Source of the DNA: Epiperipatus broadwayi
Lineage: Eukaryota; Onychophora; Udeonychophora; Euonychophora; Peripatidae
Direction: 5' to 3'
NCBI GenBank assembly: GCA_028023455.1
Contig: JAQFVV010000446.1
Span: 93,116-157,115 of the forward strand
DNA length: 64,000 nt
Position 1 is the stretch's first letter. Every line of letters begins with the position of its first letter. The notes beneath the pieces were generated by a model. The model was given only the letters and a program-made list of their open reading frames with translations, had not been told where the DNA came from and searched no databases. The position numbers and the translations under genes are program-made. Positions 21,813-33,960 of this stretch are shown here, in pieces.

Positions 21813-24800
21813 AAATGTAATCTGGTATTAATTCTAGATATAAGTGCTGGATATATAGATTCTGAAGATATTTGAAACATCAAACACAAGACACCATGTA
21901 AATTCATAATAACAAATCTTTATTACAATAATAATAATAATAAAATAAAATAAAAAACAAAACACATCTATAATATCACTACACTCAAATATTACATGAA
22001 ATTTACTGAATAATGATAATAATGATACATAATACATATTTAAATTAACTAAATTTCTTTATAACTTAATCATTGTGCTAACCCATCTTTTAATTGAATA
22101 TTAGCACACTTACACACAGAATCAAAATCAGAATTCCAGATATTTAAGTATAAGATGCAATTCTCTTATAACTTGCATATCACCTATACATTTCTGCTCC
22201 CCCTTTTATTACAATCATTATAAATTCAACTATTCCACAATCCATAACATTTTTACAATAATTCTCAATTTAATTTTTCCATTAAGCAATAATCTCTCTT
22301 AGATTTCCTATGAAAAGATGATATAAAATTTAAAATCTCTAATTGGTCCAACAAATGGATTTAAATATAAAAATCATAATTTTACATTCGTGCATGCCAA
22401 ATATTCACCGCTTTCCACTTTAGCAACTGTATATATTTTGATAGGTCAGCATGTTGTGCCAACTTAATGATGTTCAATTTTATTATCCTTCACAAAATCC
22501 GACTACAGATCAGTCAGCTTATAAATTAAACTCTTTGTCACCCCCCACATCAACATACACATCTGACTGAAACCCTAATCCTGTCAAAGCAACTTTTATC
22601 CTGTCTTGCAAAACCCTCTATATATTTCATAGCACTATGCAGCACTTCATAATGCACACATCAGTGTCTCAGTAAGGGAAATTAAGAAAAACAACTCACA
22701 ACTTCAAATGTCTGCATTGGCCAGAGAGAAGTCTTCTCTGAGACTAGAATCATGTGAGAAACTATATTTCTCTACACACATACTTCATATAGGCATGCAC
22801 AACATTTTCCACAACTCTATCAATAACTTTATCAATAATTTCCTATTTAAATAAAAACAAATGGAGGCAGGAGCTGGTCCTTGGATCTCCTACTGCAATA
22901 GTGAATAAATTATGAGATAGTTATTTTCTATCTATGAGGTGGTAAGATAACTACTTTAGTAATAACAAGCATTTATAGCTTCACATATACACACATCTGG
23001 CAATTACAGTTTCAATGAAAATGACAAAGTCTGACCAGATCACAAACTAAATCTATGAACTATCTTAATTTAAAAAAATCAAGCACACAACAACACCCAT
23101 CCAATCTTCATAATTATAACAGATCGAATCAACATATTATAGTATAGCAATGACTATTCACGTGATCATCCAATCACTTTTTACACATCTATTACCAAGC
23201 ATATAATTTTGATAATACAAAAATATATCTTTTTTCTTTTTTTTACTTTTTACAAATATGTAAGCATTTATACGTTCTCATTATGACATGTTAAGAATTT
23301 TTAATCCCCCCCTTTTTTTAAACTTCAATGGGTCTTGATGGATCAAAACTATTTTTTTTTTAACTTTTTAAAAAAAAATTAAAATTAATATAATCATTAA
23401 ATTTCTATTAAACATGCATATAAATAAAGCAAAGTAAATAAATAATAAACAATACAGATTGTCTCTTTCCTTCAAGGCTAAGTCTGAAGACTTGATATTA
23501 TTGTTCACCAACACCAATTACCATTTAGTTCATGTATCTTGGAAAATAGACATATACTCTATAGATGCACATACAGTTCCTTTAATCAAGAGGTAGCTAC
23601 ATTGATCACAATAATTAAAAGTGGTTAAAAAAGTCCTGCAGATTACTTTCACATTTTGAATATTTTCCTTCCTGGGTTTGAATTTAGATGCTTTTTCCTT
23701 TATCATTTCAGATTCAAATCACAATAAAATAAACAAATTTTACTATTAACAATATGGATCTGTCCTTTAACTTTATATAAAAGTTTGATCATTCCTTGGA
23801 GTTTTATTAGCAAGCCATGGATGCAATACTTTTCCTTAAATGCTTTCTTTAAATGAACTTTAAAGAAACCAACACAAAAATTGAGATACTGAATGCAAAA
23901 TCTTTTATTACGAGCTAATTTGGTCATAACTAATCTTGGAGAAATAGAATTGTACACCATTTATAATTGAATTAGCTTTTCATATTTAAGTAATATTTTT
24001 ACACTTCTTAACAAGTTAGGTCAATTCAAGAGAGAAAGACAATTAGAGGAAACTCACTAGAAATTGAATTAGCAAGTCTGTTCAGAGAAGTTTCAGCAGC
24101 AGTCCCCCTTTCACTTTCCTTAGCCCTTTTATATGGAGAGAAAAAAATCATCTGTCAATTTTTCTTTCCCAGGCCTGCCCTCTCTTGTTTATGATCTTCT
24201 CATAGAAATTTAATCTTTTGACTACCACCTGTTAATTGTTAGGTCTGGGTTATTCTCTTCAGCTCAATTTAGTGAACACATTGCCTTTGATTTATGAAAA
24301 CCATTCAAAAATATATATAGGATTACTGGGAATTTTGCAGATATTATTTAAACAATTTCTTTATCTAGGAATTAATTTTTAGAGCTGAAACAATAAATAA
24401 TTCCCATACAAATAAATTCATTTTACATTATATTATCAAATAATACAGAGTACAATGTATAATTTTCTACAAAAGAAAAAAAATCTATATATCTGCATCA
24501 TACGTGCACATACAATCTAAATAGGAAACTGCTTGTTCAGATTCATGTTAGCACAAAATATGTTATAATTTCCTATAATTTTAATCTTATTTATAATAAG
24601 TTCAATTTCAATTTTCACTAACATTTTTATTGATAAATATTATGATTCAAGAAGACCTTTTATTATCGACATAAATATTTATTTTTCAGATATTATAGCA
24701 CATACAAAAGTCAATCCCCCATTTTCTCTATACAATGCTTGCTATAATTTTAAACAAATACAAACAGATTCTCTATATATGTTAACTTTAAGCTGCATAG

Positions 24801-24935
24801 TTATTAATTTCTCCAAATAAAGCTTTTCAATTTTTCTTAAACTAAAAAAAACATTTTTGCTTATAAATAGTTAAGAAATTAACCCTGCCATTTATTTTTT
24901 AATCATTGCTTTCTGTATGAAAGAAACTAAAGGTC

Positions 24936-24937
<2 letters not shown>
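21813..24937. other. AT-rich non-coding stretch with scattered polypyrimidine runs
   Basis: No gene was found. Runs of C followed by T occur on the + strand near 22199, 23307, 24098 and 24715 (A-G rich on the minus strand). They look like polypurine tracts of LTR elements, but no paired LTRs or coding motifs were found. A somewhat GC-richer patch lies at about 24050-24280. Confidence 0.35.

Positions 24938-24938
<1 letters not shown>

Positions 24939-24975
<37 letters not shown>
24939..24975. repeat. (AT)n microsatellite
   Basis: About 18 AT units at the left edge of a less AT-rich block. Confidence 0.95.
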
Positions 24976-24980
<5 letters not shown>

Positions 24981-26720
24981 TCACTCAATATATTCTGACA
25001 GAGGGCGCCACCAGACCACTACATGTCTGGAAAATTTATTTACTGTGATCAGAATGGATGATGATGGTGGTTTGTGCCGATTAAACTCAGGGAGAAACAA
25101 AAGATCTTAAATTGTTTAGACAATTGAGACACCAAAGCACTAAGACAAACATCAGCCAAATTAAGTTTAAACAAATTTTAAAAAATTTTATTCAGAGAAG
25201 AATAACTTATAAGAAAAGTTTATGACACAATAAATAGAGTTAACTCAGGTGTGTACCAGAAAGACAACGCAAAGCTATGGCAGACCAACTGATTTTCCAA
25301 TAACGAATTATAAAGGGAGGAGGTAAATTTTATTCAGCAGAGCATTCACCCAAACATTGGTTTTCACTGTCAGATATTTAAACAATACGTTCTTGAAACA
25401 AATCAACGAAACCAGCGCTGATGAGCTTTTCAAGACCCGAAAATGTCAAGTGTCAGTAGAAGCTGCACCTATTATTACATTTAAAATAAAGGTGGTTGAT
25501 TTACCCCAAGAACAACCAAAAAATATCATTTAAAATGAAAGAAAAACAATTAAAACCGGCGAATCCTCAAACAAACAGTTGGTGAAAACTAAGAATAATT
25601 AAAGATCTCAATAAGAGACAAGTAAATCTTTAGCAACCAGTTACACCTGCTCCAGCAATTAAAGAAAATGAATTACAAACAAATTCTGAGTACACGCTCT
25701 GATAAATTTAAAGCACATGTAATAAATACAAAAATAAATCTATCATAGAGTGCACATGAGTACGAAAATATTAAAAGTTTTAAATACTTTAGCAGAATGA
25801 AAGTCTCTCTCACCTGTAATTTAAAAAGGGATAAATATTATCTTCCTGCTGATGACTTATAAAATTACAAAGAAAAACAATTCTAGTTTCCACTTTCAGA
25901 GATATAAAAAATGAAATCCCTACCTGCGGAAAATTAGACAATAAAGTCGCCAGCCAAAAGATTTTTGGAGGTTTGCAAAAGTGCAAACACAGTGTTTAAA
26001 ATTAATTATTGAATAATAAAATAATTACAGGTAAGCATTTAAAATATACATGACTGCTAAAGCATTTATAAAAAGTGAGGCATAAAAATATAAAACTCAT
26101 TAGTCACTCTGCAATAAACAAAAATTGAAAGCAACTTGGAATCTTAAAACTAAAATTCGAAGACACACTGCAAAATATTAGAAATCACAACAAATATTAA
26201 ATATGAGGCTATATTGTTTAGGAATACATATTTATAATTAGACTGAGCAGAGATTTAATAAAAAGAAATTTACTCTGGGAAGAATAAAAGCAAATAATTA
26301 CCTTTTGGTAAAACAACATTCACATAGAGTGCACACTATTATTTTAGTTCATTTTCAGGTTGTTTGACCATGGCAAGGTAGGTGTAAAGAGGTTCCGGCT
26401 TCTAGAAGTTTATGGCATTACTGGAGCAGATTTGGAAGTTAGGGATCCATCCTTTGTTAAGTTAACCCACCATTCTGATGATAACAACATGTACAGTATT
26501 TGACATCTTGTTGCAAGCAAAAAGGATTTAACAACAGCGAATTTCCTTGAAGAATTTAAATGTCCGAACTGCTGTCAAAACTCTGGATCACAACAGGCTG
26601 CAGTCCAAGTGCATAAAAGAATATGAACTTTCACTTGAAAAACAGCTTGTCTAATTAAGAATAATTAATAACTAACTCTCCAAATTTTCAGGGCTATTTA
26701 TACCTCACTCCATTTCCAGT
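24976..26720. other. Unclassified block, less AT-rich, probably a decayed element
   Basis: The sequence from GACAGAGGGCGCCACC to about 26720 has a different texture from its surroundings. It contains a repeated word CATAGAGTGCACA (about 25746 and 26318). It shares TTTTGTTTCTCCCTGA (as its reverse complement near 25090) with 40372-40387. No coding frame, inverted ends or target duplication was found. A CTGATGAG word at 25420 is followed by CCGAAAA, but without a convincing hammerhead fold. Confidence 0.3.
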
Positions 26721-27306
26721 GAAACACTTTCCTTGTTGTTGAATGCTACACCTAAGGCAGGGCAAATATTAATCTCCAGCTCAATATAATCTAAAAATTC
26801 TACCCAGAGATTATTAAAACAAAAACACAATTAAATATCTGCTTTTGGAATGAACTTTAAAATAATTAATATAAAAGCTACAGGAATGTAATTAGCAAGC
26901 TTGCTTGTTTTTAATTAAATTGATTTTAAAAAAAAAAGTAAAAACAAGCGGTGAAAGTAAACTATTTCAAAATAAATCTATAACATTAAAATAATCTGTT
27001 TTAAATATAAACACGTGTGCATTTTGATACACGTATTCTTTCTAAATAATAATAAAATTTAAACATTAAATGTTTAGTGAAAATTAAAAGCTTAATTTTT
27101 TTTTTTGTAATAACACCTTTGAATCTGATTTTAATCCGGTTCAATATATATATATATATTAGTCTGTGACAATGAATACTTAATCCAATCAAGATAAGAT
27201 GGAATCTGGGTTTATCCATTAATGGTGTAATACAACATTCATGAACAATCATTACTATATAGATTATTAAGTAATAACCTGTATATTTATATGTTATGTT
27301 TGTCCA

Positions 27307-27486
27307 ATATAATAATATTAAATCGTGCTTTCACACTTATAACAACAAATTAAATTAAATGGCTGAGTGCTTTCAAGAAGATGAGAAGTACATCTTCTTG
27401 AAAGCGCTCAGCCATTTAATTTAATTTTCAATTTGTTGTTATAGCTTTACGTTAGAAGTGTGAAATCACGATTTAATATTATTATA
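27307..27486. repeat. 180-bp inverted repeat with 7-base loop
   Basis: The inner arms are near-perfect: AAATGGCTGAGTGCTTTCAAGAAGATG pairs with its complement on the far side of the loop AGAAGTA (27385-27391). The arms extend outward through TTGTTGTTATA and AATATTAAATCGTG to about 27307 and 27486. One arm has an extra 10 bp or so (CTTTACGTTA region). It is likely a small MITE. It is longer than a usual microRNA precursor. Confidence 0.9.
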
Positions 27487-28204
27487 TAGATTATTATTTA
27501 CTTTAATAACACACCAAAATATAAATATCTAACAAAACATTTCCTAGGTTTCTGGCCACATGGAGCACATTCTAATGAAAGTGCAGAAGATCAGAACTAT
27601 GGTCTTTAAAAAGTATTTTAAATTATTTGGCTTATTAGAAAGACTCTTTTGGTCTGCAGTCTAAAACAAACTAATGTGGCCAATTTGATAATCACTAGAT
27701 ATATTTTTTTAAACAAAAAAAAAACATGTTTAAAAATGAAACATAAAATTTCAAAAATAATACACCAGCTTTACACATAAATAAAAAGAGTAACAAACAG
27801 AAATAAATAATCAACTCAAAAAAAATGGAGAAAAAATAACAAATAGAAATAAATAAAGTAAAAACTTTGTTTTTAACCTTCAGATTAAAAAGTTATTTTC
27901 ATTGAAATAAAAATTTTCCCCTGTAAATTTGTATTGATAAAATAAATTTTAATAATGAATTTATTCAAACAATAAAATTATCTTTTAAAATATTAAAATT
28001 TCACATATAATTATATAAAAAAGAAAATATAAATAATACCATTTTTGAAAATAGGCTTCTATTATTTAACTGTTTTACTTGAACAGTAGCCATATTGGAC
28101 TTTTGGAGAATTGCTATGGGACACAATTTTTAAGATAATTTTAATTTAAATTATACAAATTAATACACCATACAGGCTTAAACGTGCATATATACAATGT
28201 ATGC

Positions 28205-28430
28205 AGGATTCGGACTCAGGCTTTAACATGACCCTCAATTCTCCTTGCCATCTTATATTGATGACCGACCTGATCATACAAATGTTGAAAAGATAAATAA
28301 TCACCAATATATGTATTTCATGTTCAACCAGCAATCATCAGTTGGTCCAGATTACTATCTCCTCACATATATACAATCAGTGCTCAGCTTTATATTAAGA
28401 TAGCCAATCTTCATTTTACTGGACAGGCTT
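28205..28430 (+). repeat. Third copy of the hairpin family
   Basis: It begins ATTCGGACTCAGGCTTTAAC, comparable to the family start. It continues with ATGTATTTCATGTTCAACCAGCAATC and CAGTGCTCAGCTTTATATTA, matching the copy at 5.4 kb. It is moderately diverged and has no coding capacity. Confidence 0.7.
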
Positions 28431-28542
28431 CAAACTACTTCAACTCACAACTCTTCAAAAAAAAACATATAGTTTACATTATCAAAAATATAAAATACCA
28501 AAAAATGTAATAAAGCTGAAAAAATATTGTCATTATATATTG

Positions 28543-28552
28543 GGGGGGGGGT
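28543..28552 (+). repeat. Run of ten G
   Basis: Ten consecutive G bases in AT-rich sequence. Confidence 0.95.
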
Positions 28553-29249
28553 TTAACATTTTTAAAATTATTATTTTTATGTTTATTCAGAATTTCTTCA
28601 TTTTGTTAGACATTTTATTTTTTGATTATTAACAGGTTCATATATTTCTGATCAAATTTTCAATAAAATGATGTATAACATGAATTACCTATGATAATCC
28701 AATAGTCTAAAACATACGAAAATAGTCATGGATATCTTTTATTTTCCCAAGACATTCTATAATAGATTTTTCCTTGCAGAAGTTTGGAAATAATGAATGA
28801 AAAGAAAGTAGCAGAACTGAATAAACTAGTATGGAGCTGATTCTAAACAGAAAAGAAGAGATTAGTGCAATGGCTGAATATTAATAAAAAATGCTCTTAT
28901 TTATTATGTCTTATCTTTCATACTGTAAAACAGATTTCATTTTGTAAAATAGAAGCAGTCATTTAAAATGTGAAATCAATTGCTTAATGTAAAATAACTA
29001 TTTATAAGTAATAAAATGTTACTGCAACTATGCTGCAAAATAAATATATAAATAAAAATGCAGGCATATAACTTCTGATCACAAATTCAAAGTATATTCA
29101 TAAAAAGTTGTTAAGTGGAGATGACATATCAGTCAATATTTCTGAAGACACTAAATGAGCTGGAGTTTGATGAGGTGTATTATCTATCTCAATTTTAGTT
29201 GATGAGCAAAAGCAGCCTCACTGACCACTTTTGATATATGACCATCACA

Positions 29250-29615
29250 AAACTATAGTTTACCACATAATACTAAATTGCCCAATCACTTTACTACTGT
29301 TACACAATGCTTTATTTACCACCCTTTATTACAGTTTACAGTTTCAATTGCTCCAGCAATCTTCTTCAGAACATTTTATATCTCCTAACTTGAGTTGAAG
29401 TTACAAGATATAAAAAGTTCTGAAGAAGATGAAGTTAGGAGATATAAAAAATTCTGAAGAAGATTGCTGGACCAATTTAAACTGTAAAAGAGAGTGGTAA
29501 ATAAAGCATTGTGTAACAGTAGTACAGAGCATGGATGATTTAGTATTATATGGTATATATTTGGCAATGCAATAAGAAAGAGTAGTTATTAAACTATAGT
29601 TTGTTGTAAAATTAG
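29250..29615. repeat. 365-bp inverted repeat
   Basis: The left arm includes CTGTTACACAATGCTTTATTT and TTGCTCCAGCAATCTTCTTC. The right arm includes their complements GAAGAAGATTGCTGGACCAA and AAATAAAGCATTGTGTAACA. The pairing continues outward through TTTAGTATTAT and AAACTATAGTTT. The centre (about 29385-29455) holds a second AGTTCTGAAGAAGAT word, so there is also a short direct repeat. It is probably a MITE. The short open frames here are antisense readings of the palindrome. Confidence 0.8.
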
Positions 29616-29947
29616 AAAACACAACCCTTTTTGAATATTGCAAAACTATTGAATGTAAATGCTGAAGTAGCCAAATACTGACTGATATAAAAAATGTATT
29701 TTTATCTCCATATGATGCACATACTAATAGTGGATATCACCTTAGAACTGTCATTTTATTAGTTTTGAGGGTTTATATTATCACATTGTATTTTGATCAA
29801 TAAAATTGGTGATTGCTTATTCACCTACTACTTAGTGATGCACCTGATATGCAACTTTGAGTTTTATGTTGCTCTGGTCTATATACATATAGGCCTAATT
29901 TTATATATCTACTCACTATCTTTACATTTGTTATTTGGCATTTTTAT

Positions 29948-30190
29948 TAAACCACTAAACATCACATGATCACTATGTCCTATGCTTACACGAGCTATTA
30001 AAACAGAGGATAAATTCTCCACACAGTACTTAACACAGTGCAAGCCATAGTAGTCAATGGATGCAAGTAGGTTTGTGGATAAAATCTCTATCTATTACCT
30101 ACTTATCCAATATCCCCAGACTAATTTTTAGTTTGTGACTTTCATTAGTGAGGAACCATGGATAGGAGAGAATTGTATCTATATCTTAGG
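29948..30190 (+). mobile_element. MITE copy of the TCTCCATACAGTAG family (left half)
   Basis: It begins CCACTAAACATCACATGATCAC. It continues with ATAAATTCTCCACACAGTAC, CAGTGCAAGCCATAGTAGTC, AATGGATGCAAGTAGG, then CCAATATCCCCAGACTAATT and CATTAGTGAGGAACC. The right inverted end is missing. Confidence 0.75.
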
Positions 30191-32629
30191 GTTTAATGCA
30201 ACCCATCCACAGCCACCTTTAACTTTTTTAGCTAACTATAAGTTCAAAATCAAAAAACAATAATGTTTTCAACCCAATATCATTGACTAATATTTTCATA
30301 TAGTTCTGAAATCAGTTCAGAATCCATACACTTTGTTGTTTTTGTTATTGAAATGTAGACACAATAATAAATTATGAAATCTATTGCAGGTCATTATGTC
30401 TGAAAAATAGAGTTGCCTTTAGACTTATACCTGAATGCAAGTCCCAAATATTCTCACACTGAATTGCACATGCCTTACAAAAAATTATATATAACTTTAT
30501 ACAGATTTCAATTCCATATTTTTATTATTTTAATTGGAATATTTATTACATTCACTAATACCTTTCTCATAAAAGTTAATAAAAAAAGATATGAAATTTA
30601 ATATTCATGTGTAATAAAGAATTCAAGATTGGGAAGCAATGTAAAAACAACCTGCACTCACATGATCTTCCATTACCTTTGGTGGTATTTTAAAAAGTTG
30701 TCAGGATGGAGAATGTGATATATGACTAGTTTCCGTAAATATAAGTTGCTTATCATTTCTTTGTTTTTCACAGATAAAGGAATTGGTTTATCTTTTAAAA
30801 ATAAATTTTAGAATTATCAGATAGTAAAATATCTTTGAAAATCCACTGCTGAAAAATTAGAAATAAATAACTGATGCTTCAATTAGTGTCAGAATCTGTT
30901 TTTATCATCCCAAAATTTAATGCTGCTTTTTCTGGTAAAATAGAATAAACAGTGGTAGGGGGGATTTATGTAAATTTATTTAAATAAAAATTCATAAATA
31001 ATTCAAATTTTGATATAAGTAAACATGGCATATACTATTGGAAAGATTATAAAACAAGATAAAAATGGTCAGTTGACTCATTCATGTTTAGTGCATACAA
31101 ATTTTTTTAAATTTGAAATAAAGGCAAAGAAATTTCAAATGTTTTAAAATACTGACTTGATAGTGACTAAAAAAATCAGATTAAAACAATAGGTGTTTCT
31201 TATTTAATAGTTGACAATTATTGTTTGACATTAATAAATTTCAATTCATTCTTTCAGTTAAAAAATAACTGCTGAATGCATAAATTATGTACTTATTAAG
31301 AAATAAATATTTAATTTCATTTCACAAAAGTAAAGAAGTAAATTAACAATTTATATTCTTACAATTTTTGATCATAAAAGCTAAGATTTAAGGAAGCACA
31401 ATGAGTACTTTTGAATAAAAAACAAATTATCTCATTTACTTTTCAATGAATGATACTAACATTTAGATATTTTATTTGGAATTAAAGCCAATTAACATAT
31501 ATCATTTCAAGTTTTTGCCATCAAATGAATGAGAAACTATCAAATGAACACTACAAATAGCCATTATTGAGATACAATAAATCTGATGTAAGGACAGAAA
31601 AATCTGTTTGAAAGGGATTATTCCTGTGAATTTTTTATAATTATTAAAAGTTATTAGAAAATTGCATAAGTATTCTCAAATAACTAATATCAGTAATTTG
31701 AATTATTAAAAATTACATTGAAATTAATCACAAAAACTGGGGGTGGGTTATAGTAAAAAAGTTTAACTTGAAGTTTTATGATTAAAAAGAATAAGAAACC
31801 ATATTTGTATAATTAAGAGATGTGTAGGTATATGTGTAAAAGATCTTATTGGTGCAATGATTGATTATCTACATTTTATTTAAAAGTTTAAGATGATCAA
31901 ATTTGAAGTTTTTTTAATAAAATTGATATATTTTTCAGATAGGCATCCTATAATCTTTAACTATTAGCTATTGTTCTTTAAAAAGTAAAAGTTTAAAAAT
32001 GAATCAAACTCTCATCATCTATTAATTCATAAATTCGATAGATATTATCTTCTGCTTCACACTTTCTCTTTTAAAATGCTTTATTCTGCAATAAATTATT
32101 TAAAGAGTATTTTATTTTTTACTTGTGTGTGCTGGAAATGATGTTAAATAAATTATGTAAAAAAAAAAAAAACAAAACTTAAAAAACATATAGTAAACCA
32201 AAAAATAACCCTGCTTAACTGGATAAAAAATGTAATTTTTAATTTGATTTAGATCACACAAATCATTTCATTGAAAAAGCATTCTTATATATATATACTG
32301 TGTGTACATATACACATGCACTGGAAATGTATATACTATTTTTTCATATGCAGACACGACGCATTTTTATGGTTAAATGGTTGCATGTAAATGTACACAC
32401 ATATGTACGGATATATAATAATACAAAGTACTGCTATATTTTTATAATGAAAATTGGTTTTAAATTAAGGATGTCTAGTTCTTAATATTGTTTTCTAAAC
32501 TGATTTTAAACCAAGGCTATCTATTTTTCAATATCGCTTTCTGTTTTTAAGATTGTAGTCTTATACTTACTTTTAAATTGTTTTTAATTTTTCTTCTTTG
32601 GAATGATTTACAAATAGCTTAATGAATCA
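30191..32629. other. AT-rich non-coding stretch
   Basis: No gene or bounded repeat was recognised. A run of A (about 32159-32172) and a short (TA)n near 32286-32298 are present. Confidence 0.4.
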
Positions 32630-33350
32630 GGGATCAAGATGCACTATAGATTTGAAGATTAAAAGCAAAAGCAAAAACTTCTTGGATTTTGAATTTACAG
32701 ACTACCGATGATTGTGTTTTCCTTGCTAATTCAAAAGATAATACAATACACTTAATGTTTTTGAATGTACTTCATAAAAAATTCAATTTAATAATTGATA
32801 TCCAGTTTTTTTAAAGTTCTTTATATGCCAGTAATAGAAGAAAAATCTACAGTAATATTTAGATCTGCTTGTTATCACTTAGAATTTTAGTAGAAGCTGG
32901 GTTTAGATATTGAAATACAATCCAAACTTCAATGTGCTTTTGCTGCTTTTAACAAGTTACTGGATAAAGCATTTCGTCACAGCTAAATAATTACCTAAAT
33001 TATATCAGGTTTATATACAACTTATTTATCTAAATTACTGTTTAGAAGGTGGACTTCCTGAAGATTTAGGCTATTATAAGAAATAATATTTTAACAATGT
33101 AATTGCAAGATTGTCAAACCAAGCAAAATATTTCTCAACTTGCTGGGTGTAATGCTATGACAATACTTTTGTAAAATCACATCTTCGTTGAATTGGACTT
33201 GTTAAAGAATGATCAAAGCTTTCTAAAAAACGATTTATGGGAAATTTGAGCATAACTTTAATGAGGTATCAAAGACGTTTGGTAGAATATATTGGAGAAT
33301 TACAATTAAATGCTGCATATGAATTTGAAAAAGAAAAGTTATTCAGAAAT
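32630..33350 (+). pseudogene. Decayed LINE reverse transcriptase, C-terminal part
   Basis: One frame reads LQTTDDCVFLANSKDN, with the catalytic aspartate pair at 32707-32712, then a helix and FNLIIDIQ, the usual order after the polymerase active site. A second frame (about 32904-32985) reads DIEIQSKLQCAFAAFNKLLD, like the thumb region of many non-LTR elements. Later blocks (about 33110-33340) resemble the C-terminal region in broken frames. Stops and frameshifts are numerous. This is a different family from the RTE-like LINE at 56-59 kb. Confidence 0.6.
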
Positions 33351-33491
33351 TAAAAGATCGCAACTTGCAAATATCAAATAAACAGCGTAATAGTCCAGCG
33401 TGTTTTATATATATTTGTTGTTAACAGACATATAAAAAAAAACAACAGGTTTTTGTAGCCTTCACAAAATTCATTTCTAGTATATTATTAT

Positions 33492-33502
33492 CCCCCCCCC
33501 CC
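33492..33502 (+). repeat. Run of eleven C
   Basis: Eleven consecutive C bases in AT-rich surroundings. Confidence 0.95.
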
Positions 33503-33699
33503 ATTGAAATATGCATGTTTATGAATCATTGCTACTAAACTTTTACCAGCTAAATTACCAAATACATCACGTGATATCAAAACTAATTCCGCCCAGAGGG
33601 GATTAAGTGGTAGGAATTCTAAAGCCCCCGAGATCTTAAAATGACTTTTCATTAAGATTCGAGGAAAATTATCCTTTTTTTTTTTTTGTATACGATCAG

Positions 33700-33817
33700 T
33701 CCTCCTTTAACGCCAATATTTTTTGATTGGAATTTATCAATAGAAGATAAAAAGAACGCGATAAAAAAGTTTAAGGATATTTACAAAAATGAACTCCCGG
33801 AAACTATTAAAGATTAA
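33700..33817 (+). CDS. Candidate terminal coding exon of an unknown gene
   Basis: A 13-T tract (33675-33687) is followed by GTATACGATCAG, a good 3' splice-site context with the AG at 33698-33699. From there one frame stays open for 38 codons to a TAA at 33815-33817. It encodes PPLTPIFFDWNLSIEDKKNA followed by a lysine-rich helix and ELPETIKD. Codon use includes ACG, GCG, CCG and CTC, unlike neighbouring AT-rich DNA. I do not recognise the protein family. No upstream exon was found on this strand. It could also be a scrap of a transposon protein. A hairpin-family repeat starts 18 bp after the stop. Confidence 0.35.
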
Positions 33818-33834
33818 TAACATCATGATTGCTG

Positions 33835-33960
33835 GTTTAGCATGAAATACGTATATTGGTGATTATTTATCTTTTCAGCATATATGTGTTTAGGTGTATC
33901 GGTGTTATTAGATAGAGTGGAGAGAGGTGGGTGGTGTGAAAGTCTGTGCTCATATACCCT
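33835..33960 (-). repeat. Fourth copy of the hairpin family, reversed
   Basis: On the minus strand it reads GAGCACAGACTTTCACACC near its start and GAAAAGATAAATAATCACC further on, then ACGTATTTCATGCTAAACCAGC, matching the copy at 28.2 kb. Confidence 0.65.

Noticed and set aside
25415-25455. Hammerhead ribozyme (CTGATGAG ... CCGAAAA)
   Set aside because: Only a 3-bp stem II could be drawn and the spacing before GAAA is wrong. No supporting element was recognised there.
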